A stretch of 64,000 bases of DNA from an uncultured Gemmatimonadota bacterium. GTDB lineage: Bacteria > Gemmatimonadota > Gemmatimonadetes > Gemmatimonadales > Gemmatimonadaceae. The stretch lies in assembly GCA_902826615.1 (NCBI GenBank), contig CADEFN010000004.1:186001-250000 (forward strand). Reading direction: 5' to 3'. The notes under the pieces were generated by a model. The model was not told where the DNA came from, searched no databases, and saw nothing but the letters and a program-made list of their open reading frames with translations. Each line of letters starts with the position of its first letter. Position 1 is the stretch's first letter. The position numbers and the translations under genes were made by a program. This document shows, in pieces, positions 52,040-59,714 of this stretch.

Positions 52040-52133
52040 GTTCAAGGGGTCTAGGTTGTCGCTGCCGGACGAGTATGGTGCTCGTGTTGACGTGGCATGA
52101 GATTGCCGTGCCCCGGAAAGCTCCGTCAGTTCC

Positions 52134-52263
52134 GCCTTACATAGCGTTGCACTTGTCGGGCTAATGAGGCTAGCCAACCCGCCCGGGCCGCGGTAGAATG
52201 GGAGGGAGGCGGCCCGGGCGGGTCGGCTTGTATTCAGATAGCCCGCAAGTGAACGCAAACGTT
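52134..52263 (+). repeat. attC site 4, left part, interrupted by IS insertion
   Basis: R'' is a variant GCCTTAC (52134-52140). Arms GCGTTGCACTTG and CAAGTGAACGC pair with bulges, and the centre is a perfect 15-bp repeat (52177-52191 against 52209-52223). The site stops at ...AAACGTT at 52263, where the IS begins; the missing R' remainder is at 54037-54043 (GTTAGGC). Confidence 0.8.
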
Positions 52264-54035
52264 CTAGGTGTAGAAAAAGCCAGTTGTAGACCGTGCACGC
52301 GCGCGGGCGTTGCACCGAGCGCGTTCGGAGGAGCATCGCTTGTTTGGGGGCCTGGCGGAGGGCAGTGAGATCGCCTGGGGCGCGACGCGAGTGGCTGGGC
52401 TTGCCGTTAGGCGGCGTAACCGTGGTGGGCGAGCTTTTCGATGTTGTGCACCAAGCAGAAGAGCCGCCACTGCACCTCGACCTTGCGCCGGCTCCGCAGC
52501 GTGAAGCGGTCGAGCCGCTTGTTGTGCCGCAGATTCGCAAACACGGGCTCCACCGTGCCGAAGCGCTCGGCATAGCGCGCCCGTTCAGCCGGCTGATCAA
52601 TCCGCCGCTTCATCCGCGCGGTGCGGGTCTCGGGCGCCGGGGTCGCTCGACCGCGGAAGAAGGCCACCTGCCGCGGCGTCGCCTGGGTCGGATCCCGCAG
52701 ACACTGGGCGCGGAGCGGACACGGCAGACAGTCGCGCTTGGTGCCGTGGAACTGTTCGGAGACAAACCCGCGCGTGATGTTCGCCTGACCCTTCCGATAG
52801 AGCGACTTGCCCGCCGGGCAGACACACGTCCGCGCGACCGGATCATACTGAAAGTCGCTCGGCTGAAAGCGGCGCGGCCCCTCCGGTGGCGCCGCCTTGT
52901 CATGCAGCGGATCCTTGGTCGTGTGGTGCGCCGCCTGCGTGGCAAAGCGTTCGTCCCGCCGCCGCAACTCGCTGTCGGCAATCAGGGCGTCGACTCCGCG
53001 CTGCTCCAGCGCGGTGAGGTTCGCCTCGCTATGGTAGCCCGCATCCGCGGTGACCAGCGAGTGCGGCGCCAGCACCGGCGCCAAGGCGGTCACGATCGGC
53101 ACGAGCAGCTCGTGCTCCGAGCCCGTGCCATGCGCTTCCGCCACACAAATGATTTGATGCTTAGCGTCGACCGCCGCGACACCGGTATAGCCCTGAATCA
53201 CGCCCTTCCCAGTGGCCATCTTCGCACTCTCGTTGTCCGTGCGATTGCTTTTGCGCACCGCCCCGGTAGGCCCGCGGCGGTCCTCCGGATGCGCCGCCAG
53301 CCAGGCGCGCAGCTGCGTGGCATCCCGCTGCAACCGTCCGAGCCGCGTCGTCTCCTTCGCCGACAGGCTGGGCTCGACCGGCAATGCATCGGTCGCGCGA
53401 TGCCGGGCCACCATCGCGGCGGCGGCCGCCTCCAGTTTGTCCGCCTGTCGTTCGAACTCGGCGCGCGTCCCGCTCCGCTGCTTGGCCGCGTTGCTCGGCA
53501 GCTTGACCCCATCGATGGCGAACATCTCCCGGCCGATCAGCCCCTGCTGGCCACAGATCGCGAGCACGGCGGCAAAGACGCGGGCAATGTCGTCCCCGAG
53601 GGTGCTGACAAAGTGCGCGATGGTGGTGAAGTGCGGCGCCCGGTCGCCACAGAGCGCGATGAAGGTGACATGCTCCTCACAGACCCGCGCGATGCCCCGG
53701 CTCGAGACGATCCCCCGCGCGTACGCGACCAGCACGACCTGCAGCAGCGTGGCCGGCGGATAGGCGGGTGCCCCCGTCGTGTCGTTCTTGAAGCGCGCGT
53801 CGAAGTGGGACAGGTCGATCGCCCCGGTCAGCAAATGATGCACGGCATGTTCGAAGGTGCCCGGCAGCAGCTGCTTGGCGAGATCGACGGGCAGGAAGCG
53901 GGGCTGCGTGTCGATGTGTTTGTAGCGGGCCATTCAGAGACCTCCTCGACGGGGGAGCTGCCACACCCTACGTTCAAGGACCACCCTGCAAAGTCTCGGC
54001 CGGACGCGAGGGCCCGCGGGGTTTTTCTACACCTT
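52264..54035 (-). mobile_element. Complete IS1182-family insertion sequence inside attC4
   Basis: The element is about 1772 bp, with inverted ends GGTGTAGAAAAA (52267-52278) and TTTTTCTACACC (54022-54033). It encodes one DDE transposase on the minus strand. CGTT is present at both junctions (52260-52263 and 54036-54039), compatible with a 3-4 bp target duplication. Removing the element restores ...AAACGTTAGGC, an intact R' box. The exact tip of each end is uncertain by a few bases. Confidence 0.85.
52407..53933 (-). CDS. IS1182-family DDE transposase
   Basis: The 508-residue transposase begins 'MARYKHIDTQPRFLPVDLAK' and has the IS1182 arrangement. The N-terminal DUF772-like region includes 'VLVAYARGIVSSRGIARVCE', the first Asp is in 'GREMFAIDGVKLPSNAAK', the second in 'SLVTADAGYHSEANLTA', and the Glu in 'ERFGTVEPVFANLRHNKRLD'. 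Cys pairs in 'CVCPAGKSLYRK' and 'CLPCPLRAQC' form the zinc-ribbon-like insert. It is full length and looks active. It is transcribed against the cassettes. Confidence 0.92.
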   Translation of the reverse strand: MARYKHIDTQPRFLPVDLAKQLLPGTFEHAVHHLLTGAIDLSHFDARFKNDTTGAPAYPPATLLQVVLVAYARGIVSSRGIARVCEEHVTFIALCGDRAPHFTTIAHFVSTLGDDIARVFAAVLAICGQQGLIGREMFAIDGVKLPSNAAKQRSGTRAEFERQADKLEAAAAAMVARHRATDALPVEPSLSAKETTRLGRLQRDATQLRAWLAAHPEDRRGPTGAVRKSNRTDNESAKMATGKGVIQGYTGVAAVDAKHQIICVAEAHGTGSEHELLVPIVTALAPVLAPHSLVTADAGYHSEANLTALEQRGVDALIADSELRRRDERFATQAAHHTTKDPLHDKAAPPEGPRRFQPSDFQYDPVARTCVCPAGKSLYRKGQANITRGFVSEQFHGTKRDCLPCPLRAQCLRDPTQATPRQVAFFRGRATPAPETRTARMKRRIDQPAERARYAERFGTVEPVFANLRHNKRLDRFTLRSRRKVEVQWRLFCLVHNIEKLAHHGYAA

Positions 54036-54036
54036 C

Positions 54037-54043
54037 GTTAGGC
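54037..54043 (+). repeat. attC4 R' remainder after the IS
   Basis: GTTAGGC directly follows the IS right end. It completes attC4 and marks the cassette boundary 20 nt before the beta-propeller gene. Confidence 0.75.
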
Positions 54044-54056
54044 AACACGGAGAGAG

Positions 54057-55034
54057 ATGCGAGGCTTCTGGTGTGTCCTTGCGTTGACGCGGAGCCTTGG
54101 GGCGCAGACGGTCGACGTGCTTGTGGGCGGCGAGGCTGAGCGCAACGGGGGACTGGGCGATGTGCGGCACGTCCTGGTGCTGCCGCGCCAGTTCGTGGTG
54201 CTTGAGCGGCAGGCGCCCGTGCTCCACGTGTTTGGGCCCGATGGTCGTCGCCTCCAGACGCTGGGGCGTGCCGGGCGGGGGCCCGGCGAATACACCGCGG
54301 CAGCGTCGCTCGCGTTCGATCCGGTGACAGGCTCGGTCCTCGTCTTCGATCCGGCCACCAGCCGTCTCACCCGCTATAGCGTGTCGGACACCCTGATCCT
54401 CCGCGGGATCGAGCGCATCGAGGCGACCGGGGTCAGCGTCGGATGCGTAGCGGGGGAGCGGATGCTGGCGCCGACGCTTGATTCCTTGCTCGTGCACGAT
54501 TTCCGGCTCCGCGGAGGCGTGTGGACGCCGCAGCACGGCTACGGTCGCAAAGGGAGCCGACACCCACTGGCCGCGCATCCGCTGCTACGGCAGCGACTCG
54601 GCGGCGGTCCCTTGGTATGCTCGCGCTCGTTGGACACGGTGGTCGTCGCCTCTCGCGAGTTGGGCGAAGTCATATGGTGGTCGCGCGAGGACACGACGGG
54701 TCGGGTCCTGTCGCTCCCCGGCGCGGTCTTGGCGGAGTTCGCGCCGGAGGGTCGCGGCCTCCGGACCTCGGAGCCGCCGCGCGGGTGGTATGAGCAGGTG
54801 CAGGGGGTCGTGTTGGCCGGCGGCACGTTCCACGTCACGGTGGCGCGTCTGGGTCGGCGGGCGGAGGGGGCCGGCGCCGCCTACCGGGAGTTGGAGGGTA
54901 TCGCGGAGAGAATCCCGGATCGGGTGCGCGCCCAAGCCTGGCAGATGGTGGGCTTCCACGACGGGCGAGCGGTGTGCTATCAGACGGCGCCGGTGCCCGC
55001 GCTCGGAAAGGCGAGCGGGCGGTCGTGCCCGTAG
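54057..55034 (+). CDS. Cassette gene 5: secreted 6-bladed beta-propeller-like protein
   Basis: From ATG 54057, with a GGAGAGAG ribosome site, the 325-residue product has a short signal-like N-terminus ('FWCVLALTRSLGAQT') and repeated beta-hairpins. 'LHVFGPDGRRLQTLGRAGRG' continues into 'GPGEY', the diagnostic blade of the 6-bladed beta-propeller/NHL-like proteins of Bacteroidota and Gemmatimonadota. Function is unknown; such proteins are usually periplasmic or surface binding proteins. A related protein is encoded at 62055-63188. The stop lies 4 nt before attC5. Confidence 0.7.
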   Translation: MRGFWCVLALTRSLGAQTVDVLVGGEAERNGGLGDVRHVLVLPRQFVVLERQAPVLHVFGPDGRRLQTLGRAGRGPGEYTAAASLAFDPVTGSVLVFDPATSRLTRYSVSDTLILRGIERIEATGVSVGCVAGERMLAPTLDSLLVHDFRLRGGVWTPQHGYGRKGSRHPLAAHPLLRQRLGGGPLVCSRSLDTVVVASRELGEVIWWSREDTTGRVLSLPGAVLAEFAPEGRGLRTSEPPRGWYEQVQGVVLAGGTFHVTVARLGRRAEGAGAAYRELEGIAERIPDRVRAQAWQMVGFHDGRAVCYQTAPVPALGKASGRSCP

Positions 55035-55038
55035 TGTT

Positions 55039-55180
55039 GCCTAACAACACGTTGCACTTGGCGGACCCTTGGTTAGGGTCTGGCTGTCCCGCCCGGGCCG
55101 TGGTAGACTATTCAAGGAGCGGCCCGGGCGGGACAGCCTTTTGTTTATCGGGTCCGCAAGTGAACGTGAAAACGTTGGGC
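55039..55180 (+). repeat. attC site 5
   Basis: R'' GCCTAAC (55039-55045) and R' GTTGGGC (55174-55180) bound 142 bp. Arms CACGTTGCACTTG...CGGACCC and GGGTCCGCAAGTGAACGTG pair with bulges. The centre is a perfect 19-bp repeat (55082-55100 against 55120-55138) sharing CCCGCCCGGGCCG with attC4 and attC8. Confidence 0.92.
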
Positions 55181-55202
55181 CGCACCAGACACAAAAGGAC
55201 TT

Positions 55203-55967
55203 GTGCCGAATCTCCAAACGAAGCACCTGGCCGCGTCACTCGATGCAGAGGAAGCCTTGCTTCCGTTCATTCCGCACCTGTTGCAGGACCTCTGGTCGCT
55301 CGGGTTCTCCCCAGAGGCTGCTCTGCGGCTTCTGGAAAGGAATGTCCATGAGGCTCCGTGGCGCATGGTGGATCTCGGATGCGGCAAAGGAGCGCTCCTG
55401 ATCCACCTCGCGAAAAGCTTTGGCTGGCACGGACGAGGCGTCGATCTCGTACCGGAGTTCATTGCGGAGGCTCGCAGGTACGCCAGTGAATGGGGGGTCG
55501 CTGACGCGCTCGACTTTGAGGTCAAGGACATGGGGAAAGAGTTGGCCGATGGCGGAGAATGGAACCTCATCCTCTTCGGCTTCGACTCCGAGGCGCTTGG
55601 CGAACTTCCAGAGGCACTTGCACGCATCGCAGGGCGTGTCGCACTGTCAGGGCTTCTTCTGGTCGATCTTGCATGGGCGCGGTCAGGACGCTCTGTCGAT
55701 TTACCTTCCGAAGCGCGAGTGCTCGAGAGCGCTCATGCGGCGGGACTCCGGTTGGTCGATCGGGAGACGCTGGATCCCGCCTGGGTGACCACCGAAGGGT
55801 CGCGGCATCTTGAGCTGATCCGTGGCCGAGCTACGGAACTTGCCATAAGGTACCCGGAACATTCGGCGGCATTCGAGGCGTATGTGGCGGAGCAGGAAGC
55901 GGAGAACCGGATACTCAGCCAGGAGGCACACTGCGGGTATCTGTTGTTTGCTCGAGCGGAGCGCTAG
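55203..55967 (+). CDS. Cassette gene 6: class I SAM-dependent methyltransferase
   Basis: The GTG start at 55203 gives 254 residues. SAM motif I is 'MVDLGCGKGALLIHLAKSFG', followed by 'GVDLVPEFIAEARRYASEWG' (acidic motif II) and 'DMGKELADGGEWNLILFGFD'. This is a Rossmann methyltransferase of the UbiE/small-molecule type. The late 'ESAHAAGLRLVDRETLDPAW' resembles the C-terminal part of such enzymes. The substrate is unknown. It starts 23 nt after attC5 and ends 18 nt before attC6. Confidence 0.85.
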   Translation: MPNLQTKHLAASLDAEEALLPFIPHLLQDLWSLGFSPEAALRLLERNVHEAPWRMVDLGCGKGALLIHLAKSFGWHGRGVDLVPEFIAEARRYASEWGVADALDFEVKDMGKELADGGEWNLILFGFDSEALGELPEALARIAGRVALSGLLLVDLAWARSGRSVDLPSEARVLESAHAAGLRLVDRETLDPAWVTTEGSRHLELIRGRATELAIRYPEHSAAFEAYVAEQEAENRILSQEAHCGYLLFARAER

Positions 55968-55984
55968 GCGAGGCGAGGTGGTTG

Positions 55985-56043
55985 GTCCAACAACAGCATG
56001 CAGCGGACGGCGCTTCGCACCGCCGCTCATGGTGAGGTTAGGT
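55985..56043 (+). repeat. attC site 6 (59 bp)
   Basis: R'' GTCCAAC (55985-55991) and R' GTTAGGT (56037-56043) bound exactly 59 bp, the classical '59-base element' length. CATGCAGCGG pairs with CCGCTCATG with an extra base, around a short GGCG/CGCC stem. Confidence 0.85.
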
Positions 56044-56076
56044 GGACGAGGCCAAGACTGAATCAAAGGTGAGTCG

Positions 56077-56481
56077 TTCGGCAGTTTGACCCCATAGATG
56101 GCGAACATCTCCTGGCCGATCAGCCCCTGCTGGTCACAGATGGCCAGCACCGCCGCGAAGACGGGGGCGAGGGCGTCGCCGATGCGATGCGAGCAGTGAT
56201 GCGGGGCGCGGCTCCGATCGACGAGTCCGCGTCGGCACTCTTCCTCAAAGCGCGCCAGACGCTTGTAGCCGACGCGCCGGCAGATGCCGAAGCGTGCGCA
56301 CAGCTCGGCCATTGTGAAGCGGTCGCTCCGCGTGCCCTGAATGAAACGCAAGGGTTCGTCCATGGGTGCAGTCTCCAATCAGGGCATCGACGGCCTCGCT
56401 GAGTCGAGTCACGTCGTGCAGTTTGGAAGGAGTGTTACCCATGTTCCCGGACTACTCTGTTACCTATGTCCCCGACTGTAC
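56077..56481 (-). pseudogene. Chimeric IS remnant: IS481-type 5' end joined to an IS1182 fragment
   Basis: Two broken insertion sequences are fused. On the minus strand, from about 56378, the frame encodes an IS481-type N-terminus ('RFTMAELCARFGICRRVGYK', 'LARFEEECRRGLVDRSRAPH') as far as about 56185. It then continues in frame into about 100 nt closely similar to 53496-53600 of the complete IS1182 ('FAAVLAICDQQGLIGQEMFA'). The end repeats TGTTACCCATGTTCCCGGAC and TGTTACCTATGTCCCCGACT at 56433-56476 fit an IS481 terminus. The reading frame runs on to 55701, overlapping the methyltransferase; no function is expected. Confidence 0.75.
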
Positions 56482-56529
56482 AGAGGCCAAACTCTTTCAA
56501 GTACCAGATACAAGGCAGCGATCAGGGCC

Positions 56530-58368
56530 ATGACAAACAGGAACACCAGCCACAGTGCGATAGCTGTTGACGCGGGCGAAGCCAAGAGCCCGTTCGATTG
56601 GGCCGTGGGGGCCACGCTCCTCGCCATCGTGGTCGTGGGCATCGGCCTGAGGACGGTTCAGTCCTTGGCTAACACATCCATGTGGCTGGACGAGATTGCC
56701 TTGGTGAAGGGCATTTGGGGCGCCGATTTGTGGAGCCTGTTGGCTCGCCCCCTTCCCTTTGATCAGGTGGCTCCCAAGGGGTTCTTGCTCGCGCAGAAGC
56801 TGGCCGTCATGGCATTCGGTCCGAGTGACACTGCCTTGCGCCTATTCCCGTTTCTCTGTTCAACCGCCGCGTTGATTGTTTTCGCCCGGCTGGCACGACG
56901 CGCCCTTGCACCCGCCGGGGCAATCAGCGCGACCCTCTTGTTCGCCACTGCCGCGCCCTTCGTCACGTTTGGCGGGTTGGTCAAACAATACTCGACGGAC
57001 GTCTTGGTCACTGTCGTGTTGACGTCGCTGGCGCTTCAGCTCGTTTCGGGGCCTACCAGTGCGCGGAAGGCATGGCGGGTTGCTATTGCGGGCGCACTCC
57101 TTGTGTGGTTCTCCCAGCCTGGCGTGATCGTGGTGGCGGCTTTGGCGACTCCCGTCCTGGCGTGGCTCTCTCCGGATGGGCCAACCAAGCGCTGGCGTTT
57201 GCCTGTGCTCATCGTTTCCATGTGGGGGGCCTCGGCGCTTGCGGCCACGCTTGTGTCCATGGCCAGCATGAGCGACGCGACGAGGAACTACATGCAAGTG
57301 TACTGGGCCGATGGCTTTGCCCCGCCCTCACTCGATCGAGCCATCGCGTTGGCATGGCCGTGGCCAAATATCCGGCTCCTGTTCGCGGGAGGGCCTGGCG
57401 CCCAGGCGGGACTCGGGTACCCGTTGTCGCCCCTCTATCCGGTTCTGGCTGGTATTGGGTTCGTCGCACTCTGGTTTCAACGGAGGCGAGTCGCGGTCGT
57501 TTTGGTGGCGCCGGTCGCGCTCACTCTGGCAGCGGCCATAGTCAGGCAGTATCCGTTCAGGGACAGGCTCATCTTGTTTCTGGTGCCAGCGCTGATACTG
57601 GCTGTCGGTGCTGCCATTCAACTCGCGTACACGCTATTGCGAAGGGTGTCTGTGCCGATGGCGGGCCTTGCTGCTGGCGCTCTTGCCCTGGGTGCAGTCA
57701 TACCCATCATGGCGTCGCCTCCTCCGTACCGAATCGAGGACGTCAAGTCCTTGCTTGCGCAGATCGAGGCCAAGCGCCAGCCGGGTGACGCCACGTACGT
57801 GTTTTACGGTGCGGCACCGGTGATGAGTGTGTATGCCCAGTCCTTTGGGTACCGGCGAGGCGATTACCTCGTCGGCGGATGCCATCGCGCCGACAGCCGT
57901 CGCTATCTGGAGGAACTTGATACCTTCCACGGCACGCCGCGCGTGTGGGTCATCCTTACCCATTCATTCGCCCTGTATCGAGAACGCGAGGACATTCTCG
58001 GGTACCTCGATGCAACGGGAAACCGGCTCGACGAAGTACGGGTTGTGTCTCACGCCATGGGTCGTACCCCCGCGCCTGCAGAGGCCTACCTCTACGACCT
58101 GAGCGGCAATCGGCCAGGCGGCGTCAGCTCCGCGACATTCACGCTGACGGGCACGCAGGTGCTCAATCCAAGAAGCGGGTGCGTGAACGGGCCCCAAGTC
58201 ATGATTCCATCAGACTTTCACTGCGGGCTGCCTAACAAGCGTTGCACCAGACGGCCGAATCCGGGATCGCTGACGGCCGCTGGTGAACGCGGACGCTATG
58301 CGGTCCAGAGGCCGGACGAGCCGCGAGGCATTGGTCAGGAATGGCGGAGCCATCGGTTCGGGGGCTGA
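56530..58368 (+). CDS. Cassette gene 7: GT39/ArnT-like membrane glycosyltransferase
   Basis: From ATG 56530 the product is 612 residues; longer starts would run through the IS481 remnant. It begins with a membrane helix ('WAVGATLLAIVVVGIGLRTV'), then the first-loop motif 'NTSMWLDEIALVKG' with the acidic pair typical of GT-C polyprenyl-phosphate sugar transferases. About ten further helices follow, then a soluble C-terminal domain. It probably transfers sugars from a lipid carrier at the outer face of the inner membrane. The last about 46 codons are encoded by attC7 and the region after it; no stop occurs before the site, so the tail is probably acquired read-through. Confidence 0.75.
   Translation: MTNRNTSHSAIAVDAGEAKSPFDWAVGATLLAIVVVGIGLRTVQSLANTSMWLDEIALVKGIWGADLWSLLARPLPFDQVAPKGFLLAQKLAVMAFGPSDTALRLFPFLCSTAALIVFARLARRALAPAGAISATLLFATAAPFVTFGGLVKQYSTDVLVTVVLTSLALQLVSGPTSARKAWRVAIAGALLVWFSQPGVIVVAALATPVLAWLSPDGPTKRWRLPVLIVSMWGASALAATLVSMASMSDATRNYMQVYWADGFAPPSLDRAIALAWPWPNIRLLFAGGPGAQAGLGYPLSPLYPVLAGIGFVALWFQRRRVAVVLVAPVALTLAAAIVRQYPFRDRLILFLVPALILAVGAAIQLAYTLLRRVSVPMAGLAAGALALGAVIPIMASPPPYRIEDVKSLLAQIEAKRQPGDATYVFYGAAPVMSVYAQSFGYRRGDYLVGGCHRADSRRYLEELDTFHGTPRVWVILTHSFALYREREDILGYLDATGNRLDEVRVVSHAMGRTPAPAEAYLYDLSGNRPGGVSSATFTLTGTQVLNPRSGCVNGPQVMIPSDFHCGLPNKRCTRRPNPGSLTAAGERGRYAVQRPDEPRGIGQEWRSHRFGG
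58230..58301 (+). repeat. attC site 7 with mutated R' box
   Basis: R'' GCCTAAC (58230-58236) and arms GCGTTGCACCAG / CTGGTGAACGC pair with a bulge, with an inner CGGCCG/CGGCCG stem. The R' position reads GCTATGC (58295-58301), which loses the GTT crossover triplet. The site lies inside the reading frame of the GT-C gene. Confidence 0.7.
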
Positions 58369-58546
58369 CGTCGGTGCATGATCTCGAACGCCGTCACCCG
58401 ACTGATTTCCTCAACAGCGGCCGGGCGACACCTAACAGGGCGGTGCATTTTTCAGGCTGGTAGGTCTGGCCTCCCCGCCCGGGCCGTCGTAGAATCCTCA
58501 GGGAGTCGCTTGGACAGGAATCGCCCCCCCCGTACCGTTGTCGAGC
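58302..58546 (+). other. Gene-less remnant cassette and array end
   Basis: No convincing gene lies between attC7 and the truncated attC8, or between attC8 and the outer-membrane-type gene. The beginning of this stretch still encodes the GT-C tail (to 58368). It looks like the decayed last cassette. Confidence 0.5.
58430..58505 (+). repeat. Truncated attC site 8 (left half)
   Basis: R'' ACCTAAC (58430-58436) and the left arm CCCGCCCGGGCCG with the following 'GTAGAAT...GGAG' loop match attC4 and attC5. The right arm and the R' box are missing after 58505. This marks the right boundary of the array. Confidence 0.7.
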
Positions 58547-59683
58547 TCACTGCCCCGCCCTCGCCCCCCGCTTCGAGATCCTCCGCCCGAGACCAAGGCC
58601 GAGCGCTGACCGGTGCGCCAGACCCACCCGCGTGGTCCCATTGGCGTCCGCGACAAGCCAGACTCCGATCGATGACGCCCAGCCAGGCAACACACCTGGA
58701 TAGACGTTCACGATGAGGCGATCCTCGAGTCGCCCGCTCACGTTCACGCTCGCCAGCAGCGAGTTGTTGCGATCCAGCGAGGCCCACAGGGAGTGGACGA
58801 GCGTGACACCTTCATCGAGCGTGACCGGGTCGATGCGGCGAGAGTCCGTTTGGGCCCCATAGGCCACACTGATGTCGAAGTCGCTCCCCACATCCCGCGA
58901 CATCCCGACCTGTGTGCCATATCCAACGCGAGTGAAGAACCTTGTTCGGTCTGCGTGCGGCAATCGCAATTTGTACACCCAGTAGTCGCCCAGATTCGTC
59001 AACTCACTGCCTGGCGTGGCCACCGACACCATGGGCGCCCAGTTGGCCGCGTCGAGTCGCCGGACCATGAAATCCGGTAGGCCGCCGACATGCCCGAACA
59101 CGGCCGCCGCCACATCAAACAGGTACAGGTCAGCCACCGAGGTCGCCGACCCTGTGGAGGCGTTCGGAAACTGCCCACTCTCGTGAAGCACCGATGCCGC
59201 CAGGAATGTCAGACTCCCCAACACCCTGGGCGCAGGCACGCCGTGCGCGTCATACCACTCGGAGAGCATGCGGGTCTGCAGGGCCCCGGAGACAAGATGC
59301 GTGGAATAGTTGGCGACCCACCCGGCGCTGAGGGAAAGTTCGAATGGCAGAATCTCGGAGCCAATCCAGGAGCGCCAGCCACCATAACGCTCCACAGCAG
59401 AAACCGGGTGACGCAGACCGTCCCACACACCACCTAACGCACCGCGGTATGGAAATGACCCGAGTCGGCGATCGCTGCCGGACGAGAGAAAGTCCTCGAA
59501 GCCGACATTCAGGAACATCGTGAGCGGACTGAACGTCGACTGACTGCCAAAAGGCAGCTTGCGGTACAGGATGCCGGCGGTGTCCGCTGCGGGAGCTGGT
59601 GTCTGCGCCCCGGTGCGACATGGTGTCGTGAGGACCACCGCGAGCAGGAGCGCGACGCAGGCGAGACGCCGCCGTCGGCCCAC
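58547..59683 (-). CDS. Outer-membrane-type protein of unknown function
   Basis: The frame opens at 59770, but GTG 59683 (378 codons) has a GAGG at 7-nt spacing and puts a signal peptide at the N-terminus ('RRRRLACVALLLAVVLTTPC'). The mature part reads as a lipid-facing or beta-rich envelope protein: 'GYGTQVGMSRDVGSDFDISV' and 'SLLASVNVSGRLEDRLIVNV' look like amphipathic strands. A helical centre carries 'ASVLHESGQFPNAS'. I do not recognise the family (a DUF3943-like outer-membrane protein is possible). Its 3' end is the first backbone sequence after the cassette array. Confidence 0.6.
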   Translation of the reverse strand: MGRRRRLACVALLLAVVLTTPCRTGAQTPAPAADTAGILYRKLPFGSQSTFSPLTMFLNVGFEDFLSSGSDRRLGSFPYRGALGGVWDGLRHPVSAVERYGGWRSWIGSEILPFELSLSAGWVANYSTHLVSGALQTRMLSEWYDAHGVPAPRVLGSLTFLAASVLHESGQFPNASTGSATSVADLYLFDVAAAVFGHVGGLPDFMVRRLDAANWAPMVSVATPGSELTNLGDYWVYKLRLPHADRTRFFTRVGYGTQVGMSRDVGSDFDISVAYGAQTDSRRIDPVTLDEGVTLVHSLWASLDRNNSLLASVNVSGRLEDRLIVNVYPGVLPGWASSIGVWLVADANGTTRVGLAHRSALGLGLGRRISKRGARAGQ

Positions 59684-59714
59684 GACCAGGCCTCGATGAA
59701 ATGCGGGCAACGAC

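Larger units (their letters stand above)
47717..58505 (+). mobile_element. Integron gene-cassette array without integrase (CALIN)
   Basis: Seven attC sites and one truncated attC, all in plus orientation, follow plus-strand genes over about 10.8 kb. Each site pairs an R'' box of RYYYAAC type with an R' box of GTTRRRY type (one R' mutated) around long imperfect palindromes with unpaired bases, the hallmark of attC folding. Cassette boundaries (G|TT of R') fall at about 48668, 50548, 51343, 54037, 55174 and 56037, with a mutated one at 58295. Gene starts lie 20-40 nt after most boundaries. No tyrosine recombinase is encoded in the window. Confidence 0.88.

Noticed and set aside
55701-56180. Continuation of the IS481/IS1182 frame as a real gene
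   Set aside because: The frame continues antisense to the methyltransferase and across attC6; only the 5' part resembles transposases.
58378-58716. 112-aa plus-strand ORF over the truncated attC8
   Set aside because: It runs through the attC and antisense to the outer-membrane-type gene with low-complexity Arg/Ser/Pro content.
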